Shown: positions 1 through 6,820 of the stretch, in pieces
Layout: the number at the start of each line of letters is the position of its first letter
Position numbering within the stretch: the stretch's first letter is position 1
NCBI GenBank assembly: GCA_038227745.1
Contig: JBBRPS010000033.1
Span: 1 to 26,366, forward strand
From: DASPXY01 sp038227745
GTDB lineage: Bacteria > Planctomycetota > Planctomycetia > Gemmatales > Gemmataceae
Direction of reading: 5' to 3'
DNA: 26,366 nt
Notes under the pieces: generated by a model
What the model was told of the DNA's origin: nothing
The model's input: the letters and a program-made list of their open reading frames with translations, nothing else
Database searches by the model: none
Made by a program: the position numbers and the translations under genes

Positions 1-126
1 AACCCCACGCGCAGACCGCCGGGCGGGAGGGTCCGGGGTGCGCGCCTAAGCCGCGGGGGGCGAAACAATGTGCCCAAACGAGTGAACATCCTATGGCCCA
101 AGGACTTGGATTTACTGGAGGCACAT

Positions 127-180
127 GACAGTGCCATTCGGCCGGGTCGGGGTGGGAGTCACCTCCCACCCCGACCCGGC
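127..180. repeat. 14-bp dispersed repeat followed by perfect 18-bp palindromic hairpin
   Basis: Positions 127-140 read GACAGTGCCATTCG, the same 14-mer found at 2145-2158 and inverted at 2066-2079. Directly after it, 141-158 and 163-180 are perfect reverse complements (18 bp, GC-rich) around the four-base loop TCAC. No T-run follows on the plus strand. The hairpin lies about 75 bases before the Uma2 start. It could be a terminator for an upstream gene outside the window, or part of a dispersed hairpin element. The pairing is seen directly; the role is unknown. Confidence 0.7.
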
Positions 181-254
181 CCGAGGTGAGATGGTCCACG
201 AACTCACACCGAGGTAAGATCGTCGAGCGTGCGCACAGGGAGGGAACTAACAAC

Positions 255-830
255 ATGTCCACCGTCTCAACGCCGCCTATAACCGCAGACGAGTTCTACG
301 AATGGTGTCACCGCCCCGAGAATCGCGACCGGCTCTTTGAGCTCGAACACGGAAAGGTGGTCGAAATGTCTCGTCCGGGCGAGTGGCACGGCGTCGTTTG
401 CCATAATGTCAACTACTTGCTCGGTGCTTACCTCCGCCAACGCCGCAAGGGTCGTGTTTGCGCGAACGATACGGGCTTGGTGCTGGAGCGTAACCCGGAC
501 ACCGTGCGCGGCCCCGACGTGTTCCTGTACGACCAGTCACAGCCTTACGACCAGCTCCACAGCAAGTACAGTGAGGAAGTGCCGCAGCTCGCCGTCGAGG
601 TATTGTCTCCCAATGATAACTGGGGCAAGGTGCTGCGCCGGGTGACCGAATTCCTCCAGCACGGCGTCGCGATCGTCTGGGTCATTGATCCGGAGAACCG
701 GACTGCGACCGTGCTCCTTCCGAACCAACTGCCGCAGGTGCTGGAGGAGAACGACGAAATTACGGGCGCGCCAGCCTTCCCCGATCTGTCCTTTCGAGTT
801 GCGGAACTGTTCTTTGTGCCGGCGCCTTGA
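255..830 (+). CDS. Uma2 family endonuclease (PD-(D/E)XK fold)
   Basis: A 191-residue protein of the Uma2 (DUF820) family, which carries a restriction-endonuclease-like PD-(D/E)XK fold and is strongly expanded in cyanobacteria and planctomycetes. Its in vivo target is not known. The family signature is clear: an N-terminal segment with FELEHGKVVEMS (about 28-39), the Pro-Asp of GPDVFLYD (Asp 88), the strand VEVLSPND with Glu 115, and the closing strand GVAIVWVIDPE. After VEVLSPND the usual downstream Lys helix reads GKVLRRVTEF, so the catalytic lysine is probably the one in GKV rather than at the common position. The ATG at 255 was chosen over an in-frame ATG at 186 because the family starts close to ITADEFYEW and the extra 23 residues look non-coding. 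It stands alone, with no partner gene downstream. Family assignment is secure; function is unknown. Confidence 0.85.
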   Translation: MSTVSTPPITADEFYEWCHRPENRDRLFELEHGKVVEMSRPGEWHGVVCHNVNYLLGAYLRQRRKGRVCANDTGLVLERNPDTVRGPDVFLYDQSQPYDQLHSKYSEEVPQLAVEVLSPNDNWGKVLRRVTEFLQHGVAIVWVIDPENRTATVLLPNQLPQVLEENDEITGAPAFPDLSFRVAELFFVPAP

Positions 831-929
831 TCCAACTCGGCACGCGCAGGGGAACCTCGCGTGGCGAAGTAGCAAAGGAAGAGAAAGCCAAGGGGCATCG
901 TAGATTCGCATTGCCGAACGAACCGATGC

Positions 930-992
930 AGTTGACCGGGCCGGCATTCTGGATTGGCGTGAGTTGCCATCATTGCGGCCGGCCCGGCAACT
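930..992. repeat. Imperfect inverted repeat, about 15-bp arms
   Basis: The left arm at 930-944 (AGTTGACCGGGCCGG and one more C) matches the reverse complement of 978-992 (AGTTGCCGGGCCGGC) except for a one-base indel. The loop is about 33 bases. It lies 100 bases after the Uma2 stop and just before the DUF1501 relic. There is no T-run, so it is a poor intrinsic terminator and may be a dispersed palindromic element. Confidence 0.45.
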
Positions 993-1000
993 GATCTTGG

Positions 1001-1099
1001 GCGTTCCCGCACGTCGCGCGCTGCGTGGACGACCTCGCCATCGTCCGCTCGGTCGTCTCCAATTCGCGCTGGCTGGCTTTCCCGCAAACGCCGTGGTAA
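1001..1099 (+). pseudogene. DUF1501 gene relic (about 32 codons)
   Basis: The plus frame reads AFPHVARCVDDLAIVRSVVS and continues to a TAA at 1097-1099; an in-frame stop lies just upstream at 992-994. The segment lines up with the intact DUF1501 protein in this window (SHFPRMAALADRMSILRTLT) and with the general family pattern FPxxAxxxDDLAIVRS. It has no start codon and lacks the rest of the roughly 450-residue protein. The resemblance is seen by eye only, and the fragment is short. Confidence 0.45.
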
Positions 1100-1102
1100 A
1101 AT
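1094..1102 (+). promoter_or_regulatory. Candidate extended -10 for the ART-like gene
   Basis: TGGTAAAAT: an extended -10 (TGn) followed by TAAAAT, five of six matches to TATAAT. It ends 47 bases before the GTG at 1150. No convincing -35 is visible. The same pattern occurs before other genes here at a similar distance. It overlaps the stop of the DUF1501 relic. Confidence 0.4.
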
Positions 1103-1149
1103 GGACGCGGATTGGTTTGAGAGCGTCCAGCGCGTAGAGGTGTCGTCTT

Positions 1150-1767
1150 GTGGCAGCCCACGCATTCGATTATTCGGATTACCACCGAACGATCATCGGC
1201 TTCCACGGAACGGACGAAGCGACTGCGGACCGACTTGTTGCCGGAGAACCGTTCAAGGAAAGCGACAGCGACGACGATTGGTTCGGTAAAGGGGTCTATT
1301 TCTGGGAGTACGCTCCGAAACAGGCATGGTGGTGGGCGAGGAAGTTCAAGAAGCACAAGACGCCCGCGGTGATCGGGGCCATCATTCGTTTGGGGAATTG
1401 CTTCGACTTGCTCGATCCGGTGAACGTCAGCACGCTCAAGGAGTTCCACGCTTCCGCGGTGGAAAAGTGGGTCGCCACGGGGATCCCGATCCCGAAAAAC
1501 GGCCGGCATCACCGGGATCTCGATTGCGCAATCTTTAATCTGTTCTACCAGGAGGCGGCGGCGGCGGGCAAGCCTATCGATACGGCGAGGGCGGTATACG
1601 TTCCGACAGCGTCGGCAAAGCGGGTCTGGAAAGGGAGTTGGATTTATGAAGAAGCACACCTCCAAATCTGCGTCCGAAACCCCAAACACGTCCTCGCAGT
1701 CTGGCACGTCCGGCCTGACGGACGCTGCGGCAAACAAGGGGGCGAAGAAGGCTCGCCGACCGGGTAA
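1150..1767 (+). CDS. ADP-ribosyltransferase-like protein (putative toxin)
   Basis: A 205-residue cytoplasmic protein with the pattern of a bacterial ADP-ribosyltransferase (PARP/ART) fold. It has GFHGT at 17-21 (His 19 as the NAD-contacting His), WFGKGVYFWE at 44-53 (Tyr 50 as the second triad residue), an aromatic helix AWWWARKF, and the closing strand HLQICVRNP at 170-178. The third catalytic position would be Glu 168 or Gln 172 and needs structural alignment. Proteins of this type modify protein or nucleic-acid targets with ADP-ribose; the target here is unknown. The GTG start is supported by GAGG about ten bases upstream and because homology-like sequence begins at once. The 3' end overlaps the next gene by 122 bases in another frame, and the last 20 or so residues look non-conserved. 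Together with the small downstream ORF and a terminator it forms a self-contained unit. The toxin role is inference. Confidence 0.6.
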   Translation: MAAHAFDYSDYHRTIIGFHGTDEATADRLVAGEPFKESDSDDDWFGKGVYFWEYAPKQAWWWARKFKKHKTPAVIGAIIRLGNCFDLLDPVNVSTLKEFHASAVEKWVATGIPIPKNGRHHRDLDCAIFNLFYQEAAAAGKPIDTARAVYVPTASAKRVWKGSWIYEEAHLQICVRNPKHVLAVWHVRPDGRCGKQGGEEGSPTG

Positions 1768-1906
1768 ATACGCCAAGGTGGTGGCGCGGATCGACGGCAT
1801 GGACGCGGACCAATTCCGCCAATCTCTCATCGCCGCTGGGATCGCCACGGAGGCGGGTAAGCTCAACGAGAAGTATAGCCGAAATCGAAAGACGAAAAAG
1901 ACGTAG
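1646..1906 (+). CDS. Small basic protein, putative antitoxin/partner of ART-like protein
   Basis: An 86-residue, strongly basic protein. The N-terminal 40 residues are Ser/Thr/Lys-rich and probably disordered. A compact helical core follows (about 41-77: KYAKVVARIDGMDADQFRQS, then LIAAGIATEAGKLNEKY), and the tail is RNRKTKKT. The core pattern, in which a helix with FxxSLxxAGI precedes GKLxxxY, resembles small ORFs that accompany toxin-like genes, but I cannot name a family. The ATG at 1646 has GGGAG at 1633-1637, eight bases upstream, so it is well supported even though it lies inside the preceding gene in another reading frame. Overlap suggests translational coupling. A terminator follows 12 bases after the stop. 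An antitoxin or chaperone role for the ART-like protein is inferred from arrangement only. Confidence 0.6.
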   Translation: MKKHTSKSASETPNTSSQSGTSGLTDAAANKGAKKARRPGKYAKVVARIDGMDADQFRQSLIAAGIATEAGKLNEKYSRNRKTKKT

Positions 1907-1917
1907 CAGGCATAGCC

Positions 1918-1939
1918 CCGGCCTCACGCCGGTTTTTTT
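1918..1939 (+). terminator. Rho-independent terminator of the ART-like unit
   Basis: Stem CCGGC (1918-1922) and GCCGG (1928-1932) around loop CTCAC, followed by seven T at 1933-1939. It starts 11 bases after the stop codon at 1904-1906. Confidence 0.75.
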
Positions 1940-2030
1940 GTTGCGGGAGAAGGGGAGGGTAGAAAAGGGCGGAGAGAAAGGGGGCATTCGTCTTGTCTCG
2001 CCGCAGGGGAAAGACGGCATTGGCAACTGA

Positions 2031-2222
2031 GAGTCTGTCCGGGAAGGGGGGAAAGGTGTCTGGAACGAATGGCACTGTCGAGCGTCAAGATGGGAAAGAT
2101 GGGTAGGTGCCCATCTTCACCAGAGTGCCAGAATCATGGCTCCCGACAGTGCCATTCGTGTCTGGAACCTTGAAATTCGAGGGTTCCAGACACCTTTCCC
2201 CCCCCTTCTCCCGGACAGACTC
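2031..2222. repeat. Composite inverted repeat with nested hairpins (MITE-like)
   Basis: The left arm 2031-2080 (from GAGTCTGTCCGG through GGTGTCTGGAAC to GAATGGCACTGTCG) is repeated in reverse complement at 2144-2222. The right arm carries about 25 extra bases that form their own hairpin: GTGTCTGGAACC at 2158-2169 pairs with GGTTCCAGACAC at 2182-2193. Between the arms a third hairpin pairs AAGATGGG (2096-2103) with CCCATCTT (2110-2117). There is no transposase ORF. This looks like a small non-autonomous or REP-like element; the same 14-mer recurs at 127-140. Confidence 0.7.
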
Positions 2223-2324
2223 CAAGCGTTGGGGGCCGACGCGCGACTGCTCACGGCAAAAGGGAGGTGTCCTGTGGTCACCCCGAGAGGCCGAATGCCC
2301 CTGACGTGATGGTCATGCGACCCC

Positions 2325-5204
2325 TCAATTCAGTTTGACGGTGATGTCCTTGAGGTCCAGAGTTTTCCCGGACTCGGCGTTGACATCGACCGGCACGCGG
2401 ACCATGCCGATGCTGCCCGGCCGCGTCGTGATGATCCAGTGACGCGCCCCCGGGATCAGCCCGCGCAGCTCCAGCCGGCCGTCGGCGTCGGTGCGCAGGC
2501 TGCCAAAGTTCTTCCGGTCGAAGTTTTCTGGTGACGCCTCGTCCGCGGTGACATCCGGCCGCCCGAACCCGTTGGAGTCGAAGAAGGAACACCCGGGAGA
2601 GATGGGGAGGGAGACCACGACCCGCACGTCGGCCAGTGGCTTGCCCTTTTCGTCCACGAGGCGGACCTTGGCCCCGCCACACTTCTGCAGCCGGACCGTG
2701 GGCTCCTTGCCACCCTGCCCGCTCTTGACGTGCAGCACGCCGCCCAGCCCGAGCTCGGGGCTGAGGAAGTACAGCGGGGCGGGGTTGGCCGCGTCCCAGC
2801 CGGGAAGCTCGAAACGGCCGTCCCTGACCGGCACGCTGTCGGGAGCGTTGAGCTCGTAGCCCATCGGCACGTAGCAGCGGCAGAGCAGGTGCCCGCGCGC
2901 CACCGCCTTCCCGTCCGGGCCGAGCACACGGCCCTTCAGCGGCACGCCACGCCTCACCGTGACCTCCACCCGGTGCGGTCCCGCCTCGGGCTTGAGGTCC
3001 AGGGCGACCAGGCCGTCCGGGTACGACCGCCGGTTGGGCGCGACGCCCGGGCCGCGCAGGTCCCTGGCCAGGATGGCGGTGTGCAGGTAGTCCGGCGTCG
3101 ATCCGATGACGAGCAGGTGGCCCCGGCCGGGCAGGACGACGACCTCGAACGTGCCGTCGGCCGCCGTCTTGACGTCCTGGGCGAACAAGGCGTCCCGGGT
3201 GAGGAACGGGTTGTCGTAGCGCGACTGGAACTCGACGGTCGCACCTGACACGGGTTTGCCAGACGCGACTTCGCGTACGATCCCCAGGACGCGGAGCCCG
3301 CGGCGCAGCGACAGGTTGGCCTCCTGCTTCAGGACGGCGCCCGCGGGCCATTGTACCCGCCGGTTGCCGAGCAGGTAGGGTTCGCCGGCGGGCGGGTAGG
3401 CCGTGATCGCGAAGGTGCCGGCGTCATACGGCACGGCGCGATAGCGGCCATCGGCGCCGGCACGCGCGTCCAGTTCGCGGGTCAGCATCGCCCCCCCGGG
3501 GAAATACTTTACCGACTCGATCCGCAGCCGGGCGTTGGGGACGGGCTTGCCGGTGTCGCGGTAGGTCACCGTCCCTTCGAGGACTCGCCCCGGCACCAGG
3601 GCCAGGGTGACCTCTTTCCCGGGCGCGCCGTCACGGCCCACCTCCACGGACTGCGGTGCGAAGGTCGCGCCCTCCCCCTGGACGGCCAGGGTGAGGGCGC
3701 AGTCGGCGGGCGCCCCCCGGAGGGTGAAGCGGCCCGCGGCGTCGGAGACGACCGGCTGTGGCCAGGACTTCACGCCCGCCGGGGCTTGTCGGTGATTGAG
3801 GTGGAAGCCGACATCCTTGCCCGAGGGGAGCTTGCCCGAGGCACTCTCCAGCTGGACCTTGACGCCCACGGCGGGCTGGCCTTGCAGGTCCACCAACCGC
3901 CCGCGCAGGACCCGCTCCCGCGGCAGCTGGAGCTTGACCTCGGCCTGGCGCTCGAAGGGAAGGGTGTGGTCGGCCAACCCGTGCCCCGGTGCCCGGGCCT
4001 GAAGGAAGAGGCGCAAGTACCCCGTCGGCGCTGCCCCGCGCGCCACGAGCCGGAATTTCCCCTCCCGATCCGTCTCGCCCTCGACGAGGGCCTGCAGGGT
4101 ACTCGCGTGACGAGGGAACCGCCCGAGCTTGCGCCAGCCGAGCAGGGTAACGGCAGCGCCGGCGAGCGGCTTGCCATCCCCTCCCACCAGCTGCCCCGAC
4201 GCCACCAGGTCCTCCGTGGGGTCGGCCGCCTCCTTGGCACCCGCCGCGCCCTGCCGGGGCGCGGGGGCTTTCGGGCCGTCCGCGCCCACCGGAGGCGCGG
4301 GCCGCGCCGCCTGCCCGGGGTCGGCCCCCGCGGCCGGGGCCGAGCGGACCAGGGCCGCCGCGCCCGCCAACACGAGGCCCGCCGCGATCAGCAGGGCCAG
4401 GGCCACTTTCGTCTTGCTCGCCGTCATTGCCTGGAGCCCTCCTTCCGTCAGCGCAGCCACGCGCGCCGAGGTGGCGCCGGCCGTCGCTGCGCCGGCCGCG
4501 CTCTGCAGCGCGGTCTTGACCGTGGAAGCGATCAACGAGATGGGCACCGCCGCCGGCGCCGCCTGCCGGGACAGCGCCGTGGCGAGGGCGCCCGCGGGGA
4601 GGACCAGGCCGCGCCGGGTGAGGCGCCCGCGGAGCAGCTCGCGCGCCCGCGCCAGCCTCCGCGAGATCGTCCCCGGGCGGCAGCCGAGCTGCCGGGCCGC
4701 CTGCTCGTAGGTCTTGCCCTCCAGGTAGCAGAGGACGAAGGCCCCGCGGCAGGCGTTGGGCAGGCCCTGCACCTCCTCATCCAGGATGGGTTGCAGGTCG
4801 CGCCAGACGACGGCAGTAAGGGAATCCTCCCGCGGCGTGTCGGGGGCGCGCTGCTCGTGCCGGCGCCTGCTGTGCGCGCTCGCCCGTGCCCGCAAGGCCA
4901 CGCGCAGGGCCACCTCGTGGAGCCAACCCCCCAGTGCCGCGCGGCGCAGGGAGCTGGCCCTGCGAACCAGGATGAGGAAGGTGGCCTGGAAGGCGTCCTC
5001 CGCATCGTGGGCGTTCCCCAGCACCCGCCGGCAGACACTCACGACCATCGGCCCGTGACGCTTGACCAGCGCCGCGAAGGCCGCCTCCTCCTGCCGGGCG
5101 GCGAAGCGCTCCAGCAGTTCGGCATCGCTCCGCTCACCCGCCTGCGCGGCATCGCTCAGTTGGTGCAGGTGCCGCACGACAGTATCCAGCTGTCCACTCG
5201 CCAT
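2325..5204 (-). CDS. ECF sigma factor fused to membrane anchor and carboxypeptidase-regulatory-like repeats
   Basis: A 959-residue protein. Residues about 28-105 are sigma70 region 2 (LLERFAARQEEAAFAALVKR, then VCRRVLGNAHDAEDAFQATF). Residues about 145-195 are region 4 (KTYEQAARQLGCRPGTISRR). A transmembrane helix follows at about 265-285. The rest holds about six beta-sandwich repeats of carboxypeptidase-regulatory-like type, each marked by GxVxxxxGKPxxGAxV (for example GQLVGGDGKPLAGAAV, GTVTYRDTGKPVPNARL, RLVDEKGKPLADVRVVV). Usual ECF factors are about 180-200 residues. Such fusions are typical of planctomycetes, and the expected topology is a cytoplasmic sigma domain with a periplasmic or extracellular sensor part. 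The ATG at 5204 has GGGAGAG upstream and is preferred to a GTG at 5228. No separate anti-sigma gene is adjacent, so regulation may be built into the chain. That regulatory idea is inference. Confidence 0.85.
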   Translation of the reverse strand: MASGQLDTVVRHLHQLSDAAQAGERSDAELLERFAARQEEAAFAALVKRHGPMVVSVCRRVLGNAHDAEDAFQATFLILVRRASSLRRAALGGWLHEVALRVALRARASAHSRRRHEQRAPDTPREDSLTAVVWRDLQPILDEEVQGLPNACRGAFVLCYLEGKTYEQAARQLGCRPGTISRRLARARELLRGRLTRRGLVLPAGALATALSRQAAPAAVPISLIASTVKTALQSAAGAATAGATSARVAALTEGGLQAMTASKTKVALALLIAAGLVLAGAAALVRSAPAAGADPGQAARPAPPVGADGPKAPAPRQGAAGAKEAADPTEDLVASGQLVGGDGKPLAGAAVTLLGWRKLGRFPRHASTLQALVEGETDREGKFRLVARGAAPTGYLRLFLQARAPGHGLADHTLPFERQAEVKLQLPRERVLRGRLVDLQGQPAVGVKVQLESASGKLPSGKDVGFHLNHRQAPAGVKSWPQPVVSDAAGRFTLRGAPADCALTLAVQGEGATFAPQSVEVGRDGAPGKEVTLALVPGRVLEGTVTYRDTGKPVPNARLRIESVKYFPGGAMLTRELDARAGADGRYRAVPYDAGTFAITAYPPAGEPYLLGNRRVQWPAGAVLKQEANLSLRRGLRVLGIVREVASGKPVSGATVEFQSRYDNPFLTRDALFAQDVKTAADGTFEVVVLPGRGHLLVIGSTPDYLHTAILARDLRGPGVAPNRRSYPDGLVALDLKPEAGPHRVEVTVRRGVPLKGRVLGPDGKAVARGHLLCRCYVPMGYELNAPDSVPVRDGRFELPGWDAANPAPLYFLSPELGLGGVLHVKSGQGGKEPTVRLQKCGGAKVRLVDEKGKPLADVRVVVSLPISPGCSFFDSNGFGRPDVTADEASPENFDRKNFGSLRTDADGRLELRGLIPGARHWIITTRPGSIGMVRVPVDVNAESGKTLDLKDITVKLN

Positions 5205-5350
5205 GAGTCTTACTCTCCCGTCGGGCACGGTCTCCCTGAAAGTAACTGCGAGGAGAGAGGTTGGCGCGCGCAGATTTTTCTACTTTTCCGCGCGGGTTGT
5301 CCCTCCTCCCCGGCCGGGCATTTGCTTGCCGGGTCCCTGCCGGCCGGTTA

Positions 5351-6520
5351 TTACTCGAGCCAGCTATACGGATACTGCGGGTCGTCCATGTCCAGCGCCT
5401 GGCGCGTCAGCGACAGCGGCCGCACCGTGTCCACCATGACGGCCAACTCGTCGGTGCGCGTCACGTTCCGGCTGGCGGCGATGGTGCCGGGGTGCGGCCC
5501 GTGCGGGATGCCGCGCGGGTGCAGCGTCAACGACGCCTCCTCGACGCCGCGGCGGCTGCCGAACCTGCCGCGGACGTAGTACAGCACCTCGTCGGCCTGG
5601 ACGTTCGAGTGGGCGTAGGGCACCTTGATCGCCTCGGGGTGCGTGTCCAGCAGGCGCGGCGCGAACGTGCAGACGACGAAGCCGGGAGCGTCGAAGGTCT
5701 GCTGCACCGGCGGCGGCTGGTGGACGGTGCCGGTGATCGGCTCGAAGTCGTCGGCGTTGAAGGTGAACGGGTAGACCATGCCGTCCCAGCCGATCACGTC
5801 GAAGGGATGGCTCGCGAGCGTGTAGCGCGTCAGGCGCCGGCCATCGCGGATCAGCACGGTCGTCTCCTGCTCCTTATCGACCACCGCGAGCTGTTCCGGC
5901 CCATGCAGGTCGCGCTCGTAGTACGGCGCGCCGAGGCGGAGCTGTCCGTCCGCGTTGAGGTAGCGCGCCGGCAGGGTGACGCCGCCGGCCGCCTCGATCA
6001 CGAGCAAGTCCGGTTGCTCGCCGGGGTCGAACTCGACGCGGTAGGTGGTGCAGCGCGGCACGACGACGTAATCGAACGGCCGCAACGGCAGCGGCCCGAA
6101 CAGGCTGTGCAGGGTGCCGCGGCCGCGGTGGACGAAGAGGATTTCGTCGGCGTCGGCGTTGCGGTACAACTCGGCCTGGCGCTGGGTCGGGCGGCAGCGG
6201 GCGAGGACGACGTCGGCGTTGGCGAGGAGCGGCACGCGGCCGGTAACGGAGTCGCCGGCGGGCTTGAGACCGCCGCTCTTGAGGTGGTGGTGCCGCAGCA
6301 TCGCCTGGGGGACGAGGTCGAGCGGCAGGGCCCCGGCGGCCTCCACCTTGGTCACGCGGGTCGGCGGCCGCAGGTGGTAGGCGATGCTGTAGGCCCGGCC
6401 AAAGCCCGCGGTCGTGATGACCTCCTCGTAGGAGATGCCCTCGCCGCGGTAGCCGGGTTCCTGGCGGTGGGTGGTGTGGCGCTTGGGCGGGACCGAACCG
6501 AGTTTGCGATAGGGAGGCAT
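5351..6520 (-). CDS. hmgA: Homogentisate 1,2-dioxygenase
   Basis: A 389-residue cupin-fold enzyme that opens the ring of homogentisate to maleylacetoacetate in tyrosine and phenylalanine breakdown. The iron-site region is PYAHSNVQADEVLYYVRGRF, then TLHPRGIPHGPHPGTI, with His 304, Glu 311 and His 340 as the probable Fe(II) ligands. Supporting stretches are YRNADADEILFVHRGRGTL, the Tyr/His-rich SHPFDVIGWDG, and the terminal PQYPYSWLE. It is somewhat shorter than the classic enzyme of about 430-450 residues. The ATG at 6520 begins the PPYRKLGSVP segment and has GAGG before it; an in-frame start at 6562 would add 14 unlikely residues. It follows hppD on the same strand after a 300-base gap with a repeat, so it may be transcribed separately. 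No maleylacetoacetate isomerase or fumarylacetoacetase gene is in the window. Confidence 0.88.
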   Translation of the reverse strand: MPPYRKLGSVPPKRHTTHRQEPGYRGEGISYEEVITTAGFGRAYSIAYHLRPPTRVTKVEAAGALPLDLVPQAMLRHHHLKSGGLKPAGDSVTGRVPLLANADVVLARCRPTQRQAELYRNADADEILFVHRGRGTLHSLFGPLPLRPFDYVVVPRCTTYRVEFDPGEQPDLLVIEAAGGVTLPARYLNADGQLRLGAPYYERDLHGPEQLAVVDKEQETTVLIRDGRRLTRYTLASHPFDVIGWDGMVYPFTFNADDFEPITGTVHQPPPVQQTFDAPGFVVCTFAPRLLDTHPEAIKVPYAHSNVQADEVLYYVRGRFGSRRGVEEASLTLHPRGIPHGPHPGTIAASRNVTRTDELAVMVDTVRPLSLTRQALDMDDPQYPYSWLE

Positions 6521-6565
6521 GAGGCCCTCTGGAGAGTGAGCCAACGGAGCCGGGGGATCCACCGC

Positions 6566-6571
6566 AGTTTA
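6566..6571 (-). promoter_or_regulatory. Candidate -10 for hmgA
   Basis: On the minus strand TAAACT (within CGATAAACTGC) ends 45 bases before the hmgA ATG, the spacing seen for other candidate -10 boxes in the window. It matches TATAAT at only four of six positions and has no clear -35. Confidence 0.25.
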
Positions 6572-6696
6572 TCGGCCGCCGCACGCGCTACCAGGGGAAC
6601 GAGCCGGCTGCGGAGGCGTCCCGCAGCCGCCGGCCGGCACCCTGCAGGCGGCGTGGCCGAGGAAGTCGTAATGGAACACGTCCTCACCTCCAGAGA

Positions 6697-6813
6697 GAAA
6701 CCACGAAATACACGAAATACACGAAAAAAAGACAGAAAAAGAGAGAAAGAAGAGTAATGAGGGGCGAGCGGATCTCATCCTCTTTCTGTCTTTTTTTGTG
6801 TATTTCGTGGTTT
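6697..6813. repeat. Inverted ACGAAATAC-type repeat, likely acting as hppD terminator
   Basis: The left part (about 6697-6742) contains AAACCACGAAATACACGAAA, then a seven-A run, GACAGAAAAAGAG. The right part (6779-6813) is its near reverse complement, ending TTTCGTGGTTT. The left arm carries one extra ACGAAATAC unit. The tract is strikingly AT-rich for this genome. The right arm begins seven bases after the hppD stop on the minus strand, and T-runs occur on both strands, so it could terminate transcription. I know this type of intergenic sequence as common in planctomycete and verrucomicrobial genomes. Confidence 0.7.
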
Positions 6814-6820
6814 CCCTTCT

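Larger units (their letters stand above)
831..1149. other. Intergenic stretch with inverted repeat and a gene relic
   Basis: No intact gene is visible here. It holds an imperfect inverted repeat (930-944 against 978-992), a short DUF1501-like relic (1001-1099) and a possible -10 element at 1097-1102 for the next gene. The mixture of relic and repeat suggests that this strip has been rearranged. Confidence 0.5.
1907..2324. other. Repeat-rich intergenic region without a gene
   Basis: These 418 bases hold the terminator of the ART-like unit, a purine-rich stretch (about 1945-1985), and the composite inverted repeat at 2031-2222. I see no credible coding sequence. Confidence 0.6.
6521..6820. other. 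Intergenic region between hppD and hmgA
   Basis: It contains the A-rich inverted repeat (6697-6813) next to the hppD stop, and a possible hmgA -10 element. The remainder is GC-rich with no recognisable gene. Confidence 0.5.

Noticed and set aside
1..189. Plus-strand frame open from position 1 to a TGA at 187-189
   Set aside because: It could be the 3' end of a gene, but its translation is low-complexity Arg/Pro/Gly at both ends and runs through the palindrome. No family resemblance was seen.
3351..5579. A 742-codon plus-strand open frame opposite the sigma factor gene
   Set aside because: It is an antisense shadow: high GC keeps many frames open. The minus strand shows clear sigma and repeat domains, while the plus translation has no recognisable motif.
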